64,000 nt of DNA from JAITMY01 sp031553765 (lineage in GTDB: Bacteria > Bacteroidota > Bacteroidia > Bacteroidales > UBA932): assembly GCA_031553765.1 (NCBI GenBank), contig JAVBKY010000003.1, positions 682,001-746,000 on the forward strand, written 5' to 3'. Positions 54,316-62,674 of the stretch are shown here, piece after piece; position 1 is the first letter of the stretch, and every line of letters begins with the position of its first letter. The notes beneath the pieces are model-generated. The model saw only the letters and a list, made by a program, of their open reading frames with translations, ran no database searches and was not told where the DNA came from. The position numbers were made by a program, and so were the translations under genes.

Positions 54316-54810
54316 ATGAGACACGGTAATAAAATAAACCATTTGGGTGTAAAAACCGGCCACCGCAGTTCAATGCTGGCAAACTTGGCTACTTCGCTTA
54401 TTATGCACAAGCGTATTGAAACTACGCTGGCTAAGGCAAAGGAGTTAAGGGTGTACGTAGAGCCCATTATCACCAAGGGTAAGAACGATACAACGCACTC
54501 ACGCCGTATGGTATTTAGCAGCCTTAAGAACAAGTATGCCGTAAAGGAACTTTTTGGCCCTGTGGCTGAAAAGGTGGGCTCACGCCCCGGCGGTTACACC
54601 CGCATTCTTAAGATTGGCTTCCGCCAAGGCGACGCTGCAGAAATGGCTATGATTGAGTTGGTAGATTTCAACGAAACCTACACCACAGCCAAGAAGGCCG
54701 CTGCGAAGAAGACCACCCGTCGTGCCGGTGCTGCCAAGAAGGCCGCTGCTCCTGCAGCTAAGGCTGAAGAGGTTCCAAAGGCTGAAGGCGGTGAAGCCGC
54801 AGCAGAATAA
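54316..54810 (+). CDS. rplQ: 50S ribosomal protein L17 with Ala/Lys-rich tail
   Basis: 164 aa. The core (MRHGNKINHLGVKTGHRSSM, to about residue 125) is standard; about 40 residues of AAAKK/AAPAA-type sequence extend the C-terminus. Last gene of the superoperon; terminator 28 bp later. Confidence 0.97.
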   Translation: MRHGNKINHLGVKTGHRSSMLANLATSLIMHKRIETTLAKAKELRVYVEPIITKGKNDTTHSRRMVFSSLKNKYAVKELFGPVAEKVGSRPGGYTRILKIGFRQGDAAEMAMIELVDFNETYTTAKKAAAKKTTRRAGAAKKAAAPAAKAEEVPKAEGGEAAAE

Positions 54811-54821
54811 TTTCGGTATCG

Positions 54822-54876
54822 AATTTATTTCAATACAAAAAAACGGTTGCAATTTCTTGCAACCGTTTTTGTTTTA
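54822..54876 (+). repeat. left copy of the duplicated terminator segment
   Basis: Begins AATTTATTTCAATACAAAAA and contains the rplQ terminator; nearly repeated in direct orientation at 56335-56389 with about four differences. Confidence 0.8.
54839..54875 (+). terminator. terminator of the ribosomal superoperon
   Basis: Stem AACGGTTGCAA / TTGCAACCGTT with loop TTTC, then TTTGTTTT. A rho-independent terminator. Confidence 0.92.
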
Positions 54877-54905
54877 ACCCCCAACCCCCTAAAGGGGGCT
54901 ATAAC
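54877..54905 (+). repeat. palindromic repeat arm after rplQ
   Basis: ACCCCCAACCCCCTAAAGGG and GGCTATAAC, the same arm as in the elements at 13328 and 15563, here solitary. Confidence 0.8.
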
Positions 54906-54973
54906 CGCAGTGTGTTGTTCTCGCTTTGCAGGATCAAAGCGTGTGGCGTGGGCTATGAAAAATGCGCTAACCC

Positions 54974-56212
54974 CTAAAAGGTATAACACAGTACTGATAA
55001 AATCCTATAGTTAGTTACGCTTACCACGTTTGTAGCCTTGCCGTTGGCCGAAGTTGTTCCATATCCGGCAGTGGTGAAGCCACCCTCCAGCCCAACCTTC
55101 CAGCTTGATTTAGTGTAGGATATTTGGGGCATAACTCGGTACATTTGGTTGATGGAGCTGCCGCTTATGTGTCCATATCCGTAAATGGGTTTATCTGTCA
55201 GCAGATCTTTACTTGTTCCCAGATTTTTGGCGTATCCGGCATAAAGTCCGACTTTTAAATCGCCCCCGTATGTAATGTTTATCCAGCCGTCGGCCAGGTT
55301 AAAAGCCGCATACTCCTGCTCGCCGGTTGTCACGTCGGAAACGTCACTTACGCCATACATTCCTATCATTACCATGTCGGTAAGGTTTTGACCATAAATG
55401 GCCTTTGCTTTGACCGATAGCTTCCCTTTTTCGTACTGCCCAAAGGCCATGTAAGCCAAGGTGGTTAATCTCTCGTTTACCGCATACGAAGCCCCGTTTA
55501 CAGCCGATAGGGTGCGCGGTACAATTGTTTTTACATCGGCTCCTATTCCCCAACGGAAATTAGCGGAGGCTTGCTCCAGGCCAAGGTAAAAATCGGGCAT
55601 GAGCGCGTCCCACATATATACGCCGTTTTTTCCCAGAGGTCCGTCGGAGCAAAATTGCATTTGGTAAAGCGCCGCTGCCGTCCATTTCCAGCTGCCCATT
55701 TTGTACTTGTAGCTAACTTGCGGGCTGCGATTAAACGGGTTGAAGGGTGCACCTCCATTCAATTCGAACGTAGAGGGCATAACACTTCCGGAAAGTGGGT
55801 GCCACTCCTGGCCAACAAGTAGCTGAGATTTCTCCCAATCCATTGTAACGTACGCCCTGCGAAGCCTCAGTACATAGTAGGAGGTTCCGGCGCCTGCAAA
55901 ATCGGCCTCTATTTTTGCCGACACCTTCGAGTTGAATAAGTTAAGCCCCGATACATCTACCCCAACCCTTGAGTTAATAGTTAGCATTTCGATGGAGGAA
56001 ACTTCGTTCAGGTCTTTGCCATTGGGGTCTAACTTTTCGGGCAACGGCATGATGTTGAAAGACATTCCCACTGCCTCCAGATTTTTACGGGAGTTAAAGC
56101 TGATTTGATTCTCAACAAAACCGTAAAACTTGTACGACAAGTTGGTTTGAGCATTGCTCAAAAAAGGAATGAAAAAAAACAGCGGAAGTAAAAATAGTTT
56201 TATTTGTTTCAT
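54974..56212 (-). CDS. porin-like outer membrane protein
   Basis: 412 aa. Signal peptide (LFLLPLFFFIPFLSNA) followed by NLSYKFYGFVENQISFNSRK, which fits DcaP/OprB-like trimeric porins of Bacteroidetes: alternating strands and a C-terminal strand YRILSVLCYTF ending in Phe. Function as diffusion porin is inference; substrate unknown. It sits on the minus strand between direct copies of the rplQ terminator segment, with its own full promoter. Confidence 0.75.
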   Translation of the reverse strand: MKQIKLFLLPLFFFIPFLSNAQTNLSYKFYGFVENQISFNSRKNLEAVGMSFNIMPLPEKLDPNGKDLNEVSSIEMLTINSRVGVDVSGLNLFNSKVSAKIEADFAGAGTSYYVLRLRRAYVTMDWEKSQLLVGQEWHPLSGSVMPSTFELNGGAPFNPFNRSPQVSYKYKMGSWKWTAAALYQMQFCSDGPLGKNGVYMWDALMPDFYLGLEQASANFRWGIGADVKTIVPRTLSAVNGASYAVNERLTTLAYMAFGQYEKGKLSVKAKAIYGQNLTDMVMIGMYGVSDVSDVTTGEQEYAAFNLADGWINITYGGDLKVGLYAGYAKNLGTSKDLLTDKPIYGYGHISGSSINQMYRVMPQISYTKSSWKVGLEGGFTTAGYGTTSANGKATNVVSVTNYRILSVLCYTF

Positions 56213-56253
56213 TTTATAGTTGCGAATAATTCATTTATACACCTAAAAGCGCG

Positions 56254-56284
56254 CAAAGGTACAATACTAAGATATAACAAGCAA
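56254..56284 (-). promoter_or_regulatory. promoter of the porin-like gene
   Basis: On the minus strand TTG (56282-56284), 20-nt spacer, TACCTTTG (56254-56261). Full consensus. Confidence 0.75.
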
Positions 56285-56334
56285 AACATGGTTCCAAAGG
56301 CAGACGACGACGCTACTGTAGAATATTTGGTGTC

Positions 56335-56389
56335 AATTTATTTCAATACAAAAAACGGCTGCAATATTCTTGCAACTGTTTTTGTTTTA
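56335..56389 (+). repeat. right copy of the duplicated terminator segment
   Basis: Degenerate direct repeat of 54822-54876: hairpin arms ACGGCTGCAA / TTGCAACTGT. Its last bases form part of the TACCTTTG promoter (56388-56395) of the next gene. Confidence 0.8.
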
Positions 56390-56395
56390 CCTTTG
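56388..56395 (+). promoter_or_regulatory. -7 element for the GSCFA gene
   Basis: TACCTTTG, 7 bp before the start codon at 56403, so the transcript would be nearly leaderless. Confidence 0.5.
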
Positions 56396-56402
56396 TATCA
56401 CA

Positions 56403-57377
56403 ATGGATTTCCGTACAATTGTTGATATTCCCTCTTTTGCAAAAAAGATAGATTATGAGCATAAAATTATGCTTGTGGGCTCGTGCTTTGCAGTGAGTAT
56501 GGCGGAAAGGCTGCAAGGGCTGAAATTTGCCGCTATGAGCAATCCTTTCGGGGTTTTGTATAATCCACTGTCAGTAGCCGGCAGCTTGCAAATAATGGCC
56601 GAAAAACGGCTTTTAACGGAGGCGGACTTGTGTCATGAGCACGGCCTGTGGTTCAGCTATACGCATCATGGTCGTTTTGCGCATCCTGATAAGGGTGAGG
56701 CGCTACGCCTGATTAACGAGAGCATTTTAAAGGGAGCCTGGGGTTTGAAAACGGCCGATTACCTGGTGGTGACGCTGGGTACAGCATGGGTGTATAAGCT
56801 GAAAAAAACGGGCGAGGTGGTGGCCAACTGCCACAAAACACCTGCTAAGGAATTTGATAGAATTTTGCTTTCCCCTGCCGAAATAGCGGCCTCGCTTTGC
56901 GGTATGGTGAGCGCCCTGCAAGGCAAGCATCCGCACCTGCAAGTGATTTTTACCGTAAGCCCCATTCGCCACTGGAAAGACGGCGCGCACGGCAACCAGC
57001 TAAGCAAGGCGGCTCTGCTGCTGGCGGTGGACGAGGTGCTGCAAAAAACGCAGAATACAGCCTACATTCCCGCCTACGAAATAGTGATGGATGAGCTGCG
57101 CGACTACCGTTTTTACACGGCCGACATGCTGCACCCCTCAACGGTAGCTGTAGAGTATATTTGGGAGAAATTTGTGCAGGCAGCCGTGAGCGAATCCGCA
57201 CAAAAAACGATGGCGGAAATTAAGAGCCTGATGGCAGCTAAAGCGCATCGTCCCTTTAACCCCCATACGCCTGAGCATCGCGCGTTTTTGCAGGCGCAAG
57301 CCGAACATTTACAGTGCCTCATGCAGCAGCACCCACACTTGGATTGGAGTGAGGAGCAACGATATTTTTTAGGATAA
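56403..57377 (+). CDS. GSCFA-domain protein
   Basis: 324 aa from ATG at 56403 (MDFRTIVDIPSFAKKIDYEH). The name-giving motif is in LVGSCFAVSMAERL, followed by NPFGVLYNPLS and FTVSPIRHWKDGAHGNQLSK, features of this SGNH-like hydrolase group. DYRFYTADMLHPSTVAVEYI gives the likely catalytic Asp/His block. Members are probably esterases acting on glycans or cell-wall material, but no substrate is established. Cytosolic (no signal peptide). Confidence 0.85.
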   Translation: MDFRTIVDIPSFAKKIDYEHKIMLVGSCFAVSMAERLQGLKFAAMSNPFGVLYNPLSVAGSLQIMAEKRLLTEADLCHEHGLWFSYTHHGRFAHPDKGEALRLINESILKGAWGLKTADYLVVTLGTAWVYKLKKTGEVVANCHKTPAKEFDRILLSPAEIAASLCGMVSALQGKHPHLQVIFTVSPIRHWKDGAHGNQLSKAALLLAVDEVLQKTQNTAYIPAYEIVMDELRDYRFYTADMLHPSTVAVEYIWEKFVQAAVSESAQKTMAEIKSLMAAKAHRPFNPHTPEHRAFLQAQAEHLQCLMQQHPHLDWSEEQRYFLG

Positions 57378-57425
57378 ATAAGTTACATACTATGACCCTA
57401 ACAGGGTTTTAGTAAGAATAGAACA

Positions 57426-57860
57426 ATGACCAGAACTTGTCCATATTGCAAGGAGGGAAAAACCACATTCAGCAAGCTATGGTGGCTTGATGTGGATACC
57501 TACCTCACGTGTAACCACTGTCGCGCGCGGCTGGCGCACATCAACTTTTTGGCTACAGCGGTGCTTTACGCTGTGGCGCTAATGCTGTTGTACTGGGTGT
57601 TTCAGCGCTGGGGTGTGAACCATAGCATTGTGGCAGCCAAGCGCATGACCATATTTATGGCGGTGGTATTTTTTGTGCTTATTGCAGGCATTCGTTTAGG
57701 TTTGGTGTGGCTGCTGTGGTGGCTCAAAACGCCTATTCCCCCTAAGTTTCTTGAGAAAAAAGAAGTTCTTGGAAAAGACTCCGACGAGGAGCCGTGGTGG
57801 AAACCTTTTGTGGAGGACGAGGCGCAGGATTTTCCGGAGGAGGAGAATAATAATCTTTAA
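57426..57860 (+). CDS. zinc-ribbon membrane protein of unknown function
   Basis: 144 aa. Two CxxC pairs, CPYC (residues 5-8) and CNHC (about 29-32), form a zinc ribbon at the N-terminus; two hydrophobic helices (about 42-61 and 75-98) and a strongly acidic C-terminal tail (EDEAQDFPEEENNNL) follow. No family recognised. Probably cotranscribed with the GSCFA gene (48-bp gap). Confidence 0.7.
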   Translation: MTRTCPYCKEGKTTFSKLWWLDVDTYLTCNHCRARLAHINFLATAVLYAVALMLLYWVFQRWGVNHSIVAAKRMTIFMAVVFFVLIAGIRLGLVWLLWWLKTPIPPKFLEKKEVLGKDSDEEPWWKPFVEDEAQDFPEEENNNL

Positions 57861-57880
57861 CAGGTTTTCCCTCTTGTTAC

Positions 57881-58204
57881 CCTGGCTTGACCCAAGTAAC
57901 CAAAAAATAAAGAACGTCGAACCGCAGTCTTGAAAGGGCAAGTTCAGCGAAGTTAAACTTCCACGCGCCGGCTCGTCGACGTTCCATCCAACGCGCGGTT
58001 GCCCTTACGGCAAGTTGGCTATTCCACATGCGCACTCTTGGGCTTGTGAGGTGGGGTGCGATGGCCTGACCGAATGGCGAGCCGGCGTGGGAAAGAGCGT
58101 AGCAAAACTATGAGCGTCGTATGAGACGCGAAATAAAGTTTTGCACGTGGCGGGTAGAAGCATCATTCGGTCTTGAGTTTTGGTTACTTTGGGTCAAGCC
58201 AAAG
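57881..58204 (-). repeat. dispersed intergenic repeat element, copy 2 (inverted)
   Basis: 324 bp, non-coding, with inverted ends (CCTGGCTTGACCC-AAGTAACC and GGTTACTTTGGGTCAAGCC). Its right two-thirds is the reverse complement of 2685-2900. The interval 57861-58230 contains only this element. Confidence 0.8.
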
Positions 58205-58230
58205 TGACAAATAAAAGAGCAAAAACAAAA

Positions 58231-59007
58231 ATGAAAAAAGCATTTTTTCTAATCCTATCGCTATTCTTAGCAACCACATTTGTTGCCTGTACCACCCCTA
58301 AACCCGAGGTAACGCAAGTCAACACCATCAACTCGTTGCTGGCAGGTGTGTACGATGGTACCATGTCGTTAGGTGAATTGAAAACCTACGGCGATTTTGG
58401 TATTGGCACCTTTGATAAGCTCGATGGCGAGATGCTGCTACTCAACGGCACAGTGTACCAAATTAAGGGTGACGGCACAGTGTATACTCCCGCAAACGAT
58501 GTAACCACGCCATTTGCCTCGGTGGTAAAGTTTGCACCGCAGACAACATTTTCTACGCAAAATAAATCGTACACCGAGCTGTGCGCGCTGCTGGATTCGG
58601 TGGCACCCAACCAAAATATTTTTACGGCAGTGATGCTCACCGGCGAGTTTGAGTACATGCACACGCGCTCCGTTCCTGCACAAGAAAAACCGTATAGGCC
58701 GCTGGTGGAGGTGACTAAAAATCAGCCCGAATTCACCATGAACAACGTGCGGGGAACGGTGGTGGGCTTTAGGCTACCGCAGTACGTGAGCGGGGTGAAC
58801 GTACCCGGCTACCACCTGCATTTTGTGAGCGATGATAAGCAATGTGGAGGGCACATTTTAGATTTTAAGTTGGCATTGGCCGAGGCCAAAATTCAAAATA
58901 TTTATCGCTTTAGCATGTTGCTACCAGAGGGTTCCGATGATTTTGCAAAGGTAGATTTGGGAAAGGATAGGAGCGAGGAGCTGCATAAGGTGGAATCGAA
59001 AAAATAA
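58231..59007 (+). CDS. alpha-acetolactate decarboxylase (lipoprotein)
   Basis: 258 aa from ATG at 58231. Converts 2-acetolactate to acetoin. Domain signature: INSLLAGVYDGTMSLGELKT, GDFGIGTFDKLDGEMLLLNG, and zinc ligands His-x-His-x10-His in YHLHFVSDDKQCGGH. The N-terminus is a type II signal peptide (LFLATTFVAC), so the enzyme is likely a lipoprotein outside the cytosol; cytosolic forms lack it. No acetolactate synthase is near. 17 bp to the next gene. Confidence 0.9.
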   Translation: MKKAFFLILSLFLATTFVACTTPKPEVTQVNTINSLLAGVYDGTMSLGELKTYGDFGIGTFDKLDGEMLLLNGTVYQIKGDGTVYTPANDVTTPFASVVKFAPQTTFSTQNKSYTELCALLDSVAPNQNIFTAVMLTGEFEYMHTRSVPAQEKPYRPLVEVTKNQPEFTMNNVRGTVVGFRLPQYVSGVNVPGYHLHFVSDDKQCGGHILDFKLALAEAKIQNIYRFSMLLPEGSDDFAKVDLGKDRSEELHKVESKK

Positions 59008-59024
59008 CCAAACAAAAATACATC

Positions 59025-59600
59025 ATGAAAAAGACAATTCTCACCCTTGCGCTGGTGGTAGTGGCGTTAGGTGCTTTTGCCCAAAAGGGGCAGCTGTGGT
59101 TGGGGGGCAGCATTGGCTATAGCTACGACAAATCAGAGATGTTTGACAGCAAGGTGCAAAGTCTTAGCATGGATCCTTACGTGGAATACTACTTTGCCGA
59201 TACGTGGACAGCATACGTTGGCCTACAGTATGAATATCGTAAGGCCGATGCTATGAAATCAAATACTGCAGGACCCTTTGCTGCGGTGGTAAAGTATTTT
59301 CCGCTTAGCGATAAATTGTCGCTTTATACGGCGTTGGCAGCTGGTGCGCGCTGGGGTAGTGCAACAAGCAATTCGGTTGACTACAGTGCTTCAACATATA
59401 GCATGCGAATAACGCCCGGCCTTAACATTTTAATTTCCGACAGGTTTTGTGCTTACGTGGAGTTAGGTGATGGTTTGTATTTTAAAACGGATACCTACAA
59501 GGATAAAAACAACTCCGGCAACAAGCATACCGACACGCGCTTTGCCGTTGACCTGCTCACCTCGGGAGCGAGCGTGGGTGTGCTGTTTAAATTAAAATAA
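59025..59600 (+). CDS. small outer membrane beta-barrel protein
   Basis: 191 aa with signal peptide (LTLALVVVALGAFA) and an OMP_b-brl/OmpA-like eight-strand barrel: GQLWLGGSIGYSYDKSEMFD at the start, SFGASVGVLFKLK-like end (SGASVGVLFKLK). Function unknown. Closely follows the acetolactate decarboxylase gene. Confidence 0.75.
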   Translation: MKKTILTLALVVVALGAFAQKGQLWLGGSIGYSYDKSEMFDSKVQSLSMDPYVEYYFADTWTAYVGLQYEYRKADAMKSNTAGPFAAVVKYFPLSDKLSLYTALAAGARWGSATSNSVDYSASTYSMRITPGLNILISDRFCAYVELGDGLYFKTDTYKDKNNSGNKHTDTRFAVDLLTSGASVGVLFKLK

Positions 59601-59610
59601 TTTTTGCACC

Positions 59611-59724
59611 ATGAGCGTTACTCGAAGGCATCGACCGGGGCAATTTTATAGGATAAATAAGTGGACGGTAATTATCCTTTTGCTTGGTATAGTAGCTGTA
59701 CTTATTGCACGGTATCTCAAGTAA
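59611..59724 (+). CDS. 37-aa single-helix membrane protein (hypothetical)
   Basis: Short reading frame: basic head MSVTRRHRPGQFYRINKW then one hydrophobic helix TVIILLLGIVAVLIARYLK. It starts 10 bp after the barrel gene and ends 1 bp before a strong terminator, which supports a real gene. Function unknown. Confidence 0.5.
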   Translation: MSVTRRHRPGQFYRINKWTVIILLLGIVAVLIARYLK

Positions 59725-59725
59725 A

Positions 59726-59765
59726 AAAATCGCAGCGACTAACTTTGGTCGCTGCGATTTTCTTT
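59726..59765 (+). terminator. terminator after the 37-aa gene, possibly bidirectional
   Basis: Perfect 14-bp stem AAAATCGCAGCGAC / GTCGCTGCGATTTT, 8-nt loop; A and T runs on both sides, so it can also end the MATE transcript on the minus strand. Confidence 0.88.
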
Positions 59766-59808
59766 ATTTATCAACGTTGGAACGGAATAACACCCACAAT
59801 AGTTGAGC

Positions 59809-61185
59809 CTACAAGCGGTGTTTTCTTAGCTCGCTGATGGCTATGAATCGTTTGAAGATAATCCGAATTTGTACAACCAGAATGAAAGCCGTTAGCAGTA
59901 TTGATAAAGCATCCGCGATGGGGTATGCGATCCAGATTCCCCTTAGGTTGAGAAGTTTTGACATAAGGAATAAGCCCGGCAGCAAAAAGGCAACCTGCCT
60001 GCAAAGGCTCAGTATTATAGATAAGTAGGCCTTTCCTATATATTGAAAAAAGTTGGATGTTACCACCTGGGCGCCAACTAAGGGAAATAAAAGAAAGGTG
60101 AAAAACAGCCCCTCTTTTGTTACGCTAATCATTGCCGCATCGGATGTGAAAGCCGCTGCTAAATAAGTTGGAGCAAAAATCGAAAGGAGGCAAATGATTG
60201 CGTTTACGCCAAAGGCTATTATTGCCGTCATTCGTAAAGCCTTCATCACCCTTTTCAGGTTTCCGGCGCCATAGTTGTAGCCAACTATTGGCTGCATACC
60301 TTGGCACAAGCCGGATACAATCATTATGAAAAAGTAGGCATACGTACTGACTATACCGTAGGCACCGATGGCGTAATCACCGCCATACTCCGATAGCAAC
60401 CTATTGACAACGATAACAACGCTTGAGCCGATCAAGCTCATGGTAAATGGCGAGGCACCGATGGATAGGATTTGCTTAACGATACTCCACTCCAGCTTCA
60501 CATGGCTTTTCTGTAGTTCAAAATAGTTGGTGCTATAGAAAAAGTACCTCAAAACAAAGCCGCTGCTCGTTAGCATTGACACAGCCGTGGCCACTGCCGC
60601 GCCTTGTATCCCCATCTTAAATCCAAAGATAAAAATCGGGTCTAAAATAATGTTCAGCAGTACTCCTATAAGAACTATTTGTAACGACTTTTTGGGGAAT
60701 CCGGAAGCTCGGATAATGCTCGCAAAGGTTGTCGAAAAGTTGTTGAACAAAAAGGCCGGAATAATTACCACCAAGTAACTTTTGGCAAAGGGAAGCGTAT
60801 TGTCACTTGCCCCAAAAGCGTATAAAATTTGATCGAGAAAAGTTAGGCCGAAACAGCATAACAGGAACCAAAAAATAACCGTTAATACAAGCGTATTTCC
60901 TACTATTTTCTTTACCGTTGGGATGTCTTTGCGCCCCAAAGCAAGCGATATTCGTGAAGCGGCCCCGGCTGAAACTAAAACTCCAAAGGCCTGAAGAATC
61001 GTCATTATTGGGAATGTTAAAGCCAATCCGGAGATGGCTAGCGCGCTAACACCCTGCCCTATAAATATACGATCGACAATGTTGTACAACGCTACCGACA
61101 ATGTTCCTATCACAGCCGGAATGGAATACTTCACCAGCAGGTGACCTATCGACTCATATCTCAGTTCATTTGCTTGATGATACAT
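59809..61185 (-). CDS. MATE-family multidrug/cation antiporter
   Basis: 458 aa with twelve membrane helices in two halves; IVDRIFIGQGVSALAISGLA in the first half and GMQPIVGYNYGAGNLKRVMK are the typical MATE stretches. Exports cationic drugs against Na+ or H+ in known members; substrate unknown. Minus strand, divergent from the GGDEF gene. Confidence 0.92.
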   Translation of the reverse strand: MYHQANELRYESIGHLLVKYSIPAVIGTLSVALYNIVDRIFIGQGVSALAISGLALTFPIMTILQAFGVLVSAGAASRISLALGRKDIPTVKKIVGNTLVLTVIFWFLLCCFGLTFLDQILYAFGASDNTLPFAKSYLVVIIPAFLFNNFSTTFASIIRASGFPKKSLQIVLIGVLLNIILDPIFIFGFKMGIQGAAVATAVSMLTSSGFVLRYFFYSTNYFELQKSHVKLEWSIVKQILSIGASPFTMSLIGSSVVIVVNRLLSEYGGDYAIGAYGIVSTYAYFFIMIVSGLCQGMQPIVGYNYGAGNLKRVMKALRMTAIIAFGVNAIICLLSIFAPTYLAAAFTSDAAMISVTKEGLFFTFLLFPLVGAQVVTSNFFQYIGKAYLSIILSLCRQVAFLLPGLFLMSKLLNLRGIWIAYPIADALSILLTAFILVVQIRIIFKRFIAISELRKHRL

Positions 61186-61222
61186 CTTTTCGGTATAAGT
61201 TCCAAACAGCTACTAATATTAC

Positions 61223-61230
61223 TAACTTTA
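61223..61230 (+). promoter_or_regulatory. possible -7 element for the GGDEF gene
   Basis: TAACTTTA, one mismatch to TAnnTTTG, 22 bp before the start. Confidence 0.3.
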
Positions 61231-61252
61231 CACCTCATTTCGCACTGTAATT

Positions 61253-62674
61253 ATGAATAAAGGTAATAATAATTCTCTGTCAAGGAATCATTTGAAACTA
61301 ATTCTGGAGATTAGCGATCTAATCAACAGTGATGCGCCATTAAAAGCAAGAATTGAGAAATCGTTAGAAGCGATTTGCCTACACTATGCTATGGAAAGAG
61401 GGTTTGTATATCAACCTTCTCAGGGTCTGACGTTCGAGTTACGAGAAAGTTTTGGTAGTACGAGCAATGATCTTCGCACGGAATTTGTTTTGAGCGCTGC
61501 CCCTGCCGAGGTTCAAACCTTTTTTGAGGAGCACTCCTTTTTGAGGGTTTACGATAAAGAAAAAGCATCAAAAACAGAGAAGGCGGTGACTGATTTCTTC
61601 AACATGGAATCTATTATTCTGCTGAGTTTTACCGACACACAGCACAAGATAATTGGCTTCATTGGGTTGGGTGGAAAAGTGTTGAGAGAGGAAAAGTTAA
61701 ACTCGGATGAGCTTGATGCCTTAAAGGCATGTCTGACCATCATATCGCAACAGGCGGCTCTTCGCGAGTATCAAAAGCGGGAAAAGCAAGCGGCTCAAAC
61801 GATGGAAAACATCATGAACAACATGGGCGTTGATATTTATGTCAACGATTTTGATACGCATGAAATGCTTTACGCCAATGAATCCATGGCGGCGCCTTAT
61901 GGTGGCTATGAAAATTTCAAGGGGAAGCGCTGCTGGGAGGCGCTTTACACCGATAAAATAGGAGAGTGCAGCTTTTGCCCCAAACCAAAACTTATTGATG
62001 AAAATGGCAACCCCACCAACGTTTATTCGTGGGATTATCAACGCCCCTTTGATAAATCTTGGTTTCGGGTTTTCAGCAGAGCCTTTCGCTGGATAGACGG
62101 GCGAATGGCGCACGTTATCACAAGTGTTGACACCACCGAAAACAAGCGCTACGAAGCCATTATTAAGCACATGTCGGAGCATGATGACTTAACAGATTTA
62201 CCCAACAGGCGAAAACTGCTACGTGATATTCAAGAATTTATTGAAAAAGATAAAGACGGTTTACAGGAAGGTTACATTTTATTTATGGACTTGAACAAGT
62301 TCAAAGCAGTTAATGATACCTATGGACATGCCGGCGGTGATGAGCTGCTGATTAAGATTGCCGAGTACCTGAAAAGTATTACTGCGGTTGAGGATAGGGC
62401 GTATGAAATATACAGGCAAAGCGGTGATGAATTTATTGCTTTTCTGCCGAACATAAGTAAAGAGGTCGCATTAAAAGTGGCAACCCAAATCGTTGAGCGC
62501 TCACATCAACCATGGGTGTTGAAAAAGGGGGATGCACATTGCGAAATTAGCATCGGAGTTGCACACTATCCAACAGGAGGGCACACGGCTGAAGATTTAA
62601 TACGCGTTGCAGATGCAGCCATGTATGAGGTGAAAAAGTTGGGTAGTGGTGGAATTCAGCTTGCGGGAGTGTGA
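61253..62674 (+). CDS. GAF/PAS-GGDEF diguanylate cyclase-like protein
   Basis: 473 aa, no membrane segment. A GAF-like N-domain (about 1-170), a PAS domain with a cysteine motif (GKRCWEALYTDKIGECSFCP; about 180-300), then a GGDEF domain (HDDLTDLPNRRKLLRDI to the end). The signature is SGDEF (RQSGDEFIAFLP) instead of GGDEF; several SGDEF enzymes are active. No RxxD inhibitory site at its normal distance. The family makes c-di-GMP, uncommon in Bacteroidetes. The stop codon lies inside the first CRISPR repeat. Confidence 0.88.
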   Translation: MNKGNNNSLSRNHLKLILEISDLINSDAPLKARIEKSLEAICLHYAMERGFVYQPSQGLTFELRESFGSTSNDLRTEFVLSAAPAEVQTFFEEHSFLRVYDKEKASKTEKAVTDFFNMESIILLSFTDTQHKIIGFIGLGGKVLREEKLNSDELDALKACLTIISQQAALREYQKREKQAAQTMENIMNNMGVDIYVNDFDTHEMLYANESMAAPYGGYENFKGKRCWEALYTDKIGECSFCPKPKLIDENGNPTNVYSWDYQRPFDKSWFRVFSRAFRWIDGRMAHVITSVDTTENKRYEAIIKHMSEHDDLTDLPNRRKLLRDIQEFIEKDKDGLQEGYILFMDLNKFKAVNDTYGHAGGDELLIKIAEYLKSITAVEDRAYEIYRQSGDEFIAFLPNISKEVALKVATQIVERSHQPWVLKKGDAHCEISIGVAHYPTGGHTAEDLIRVADAAMYEVKKLGSGGIQLAGV

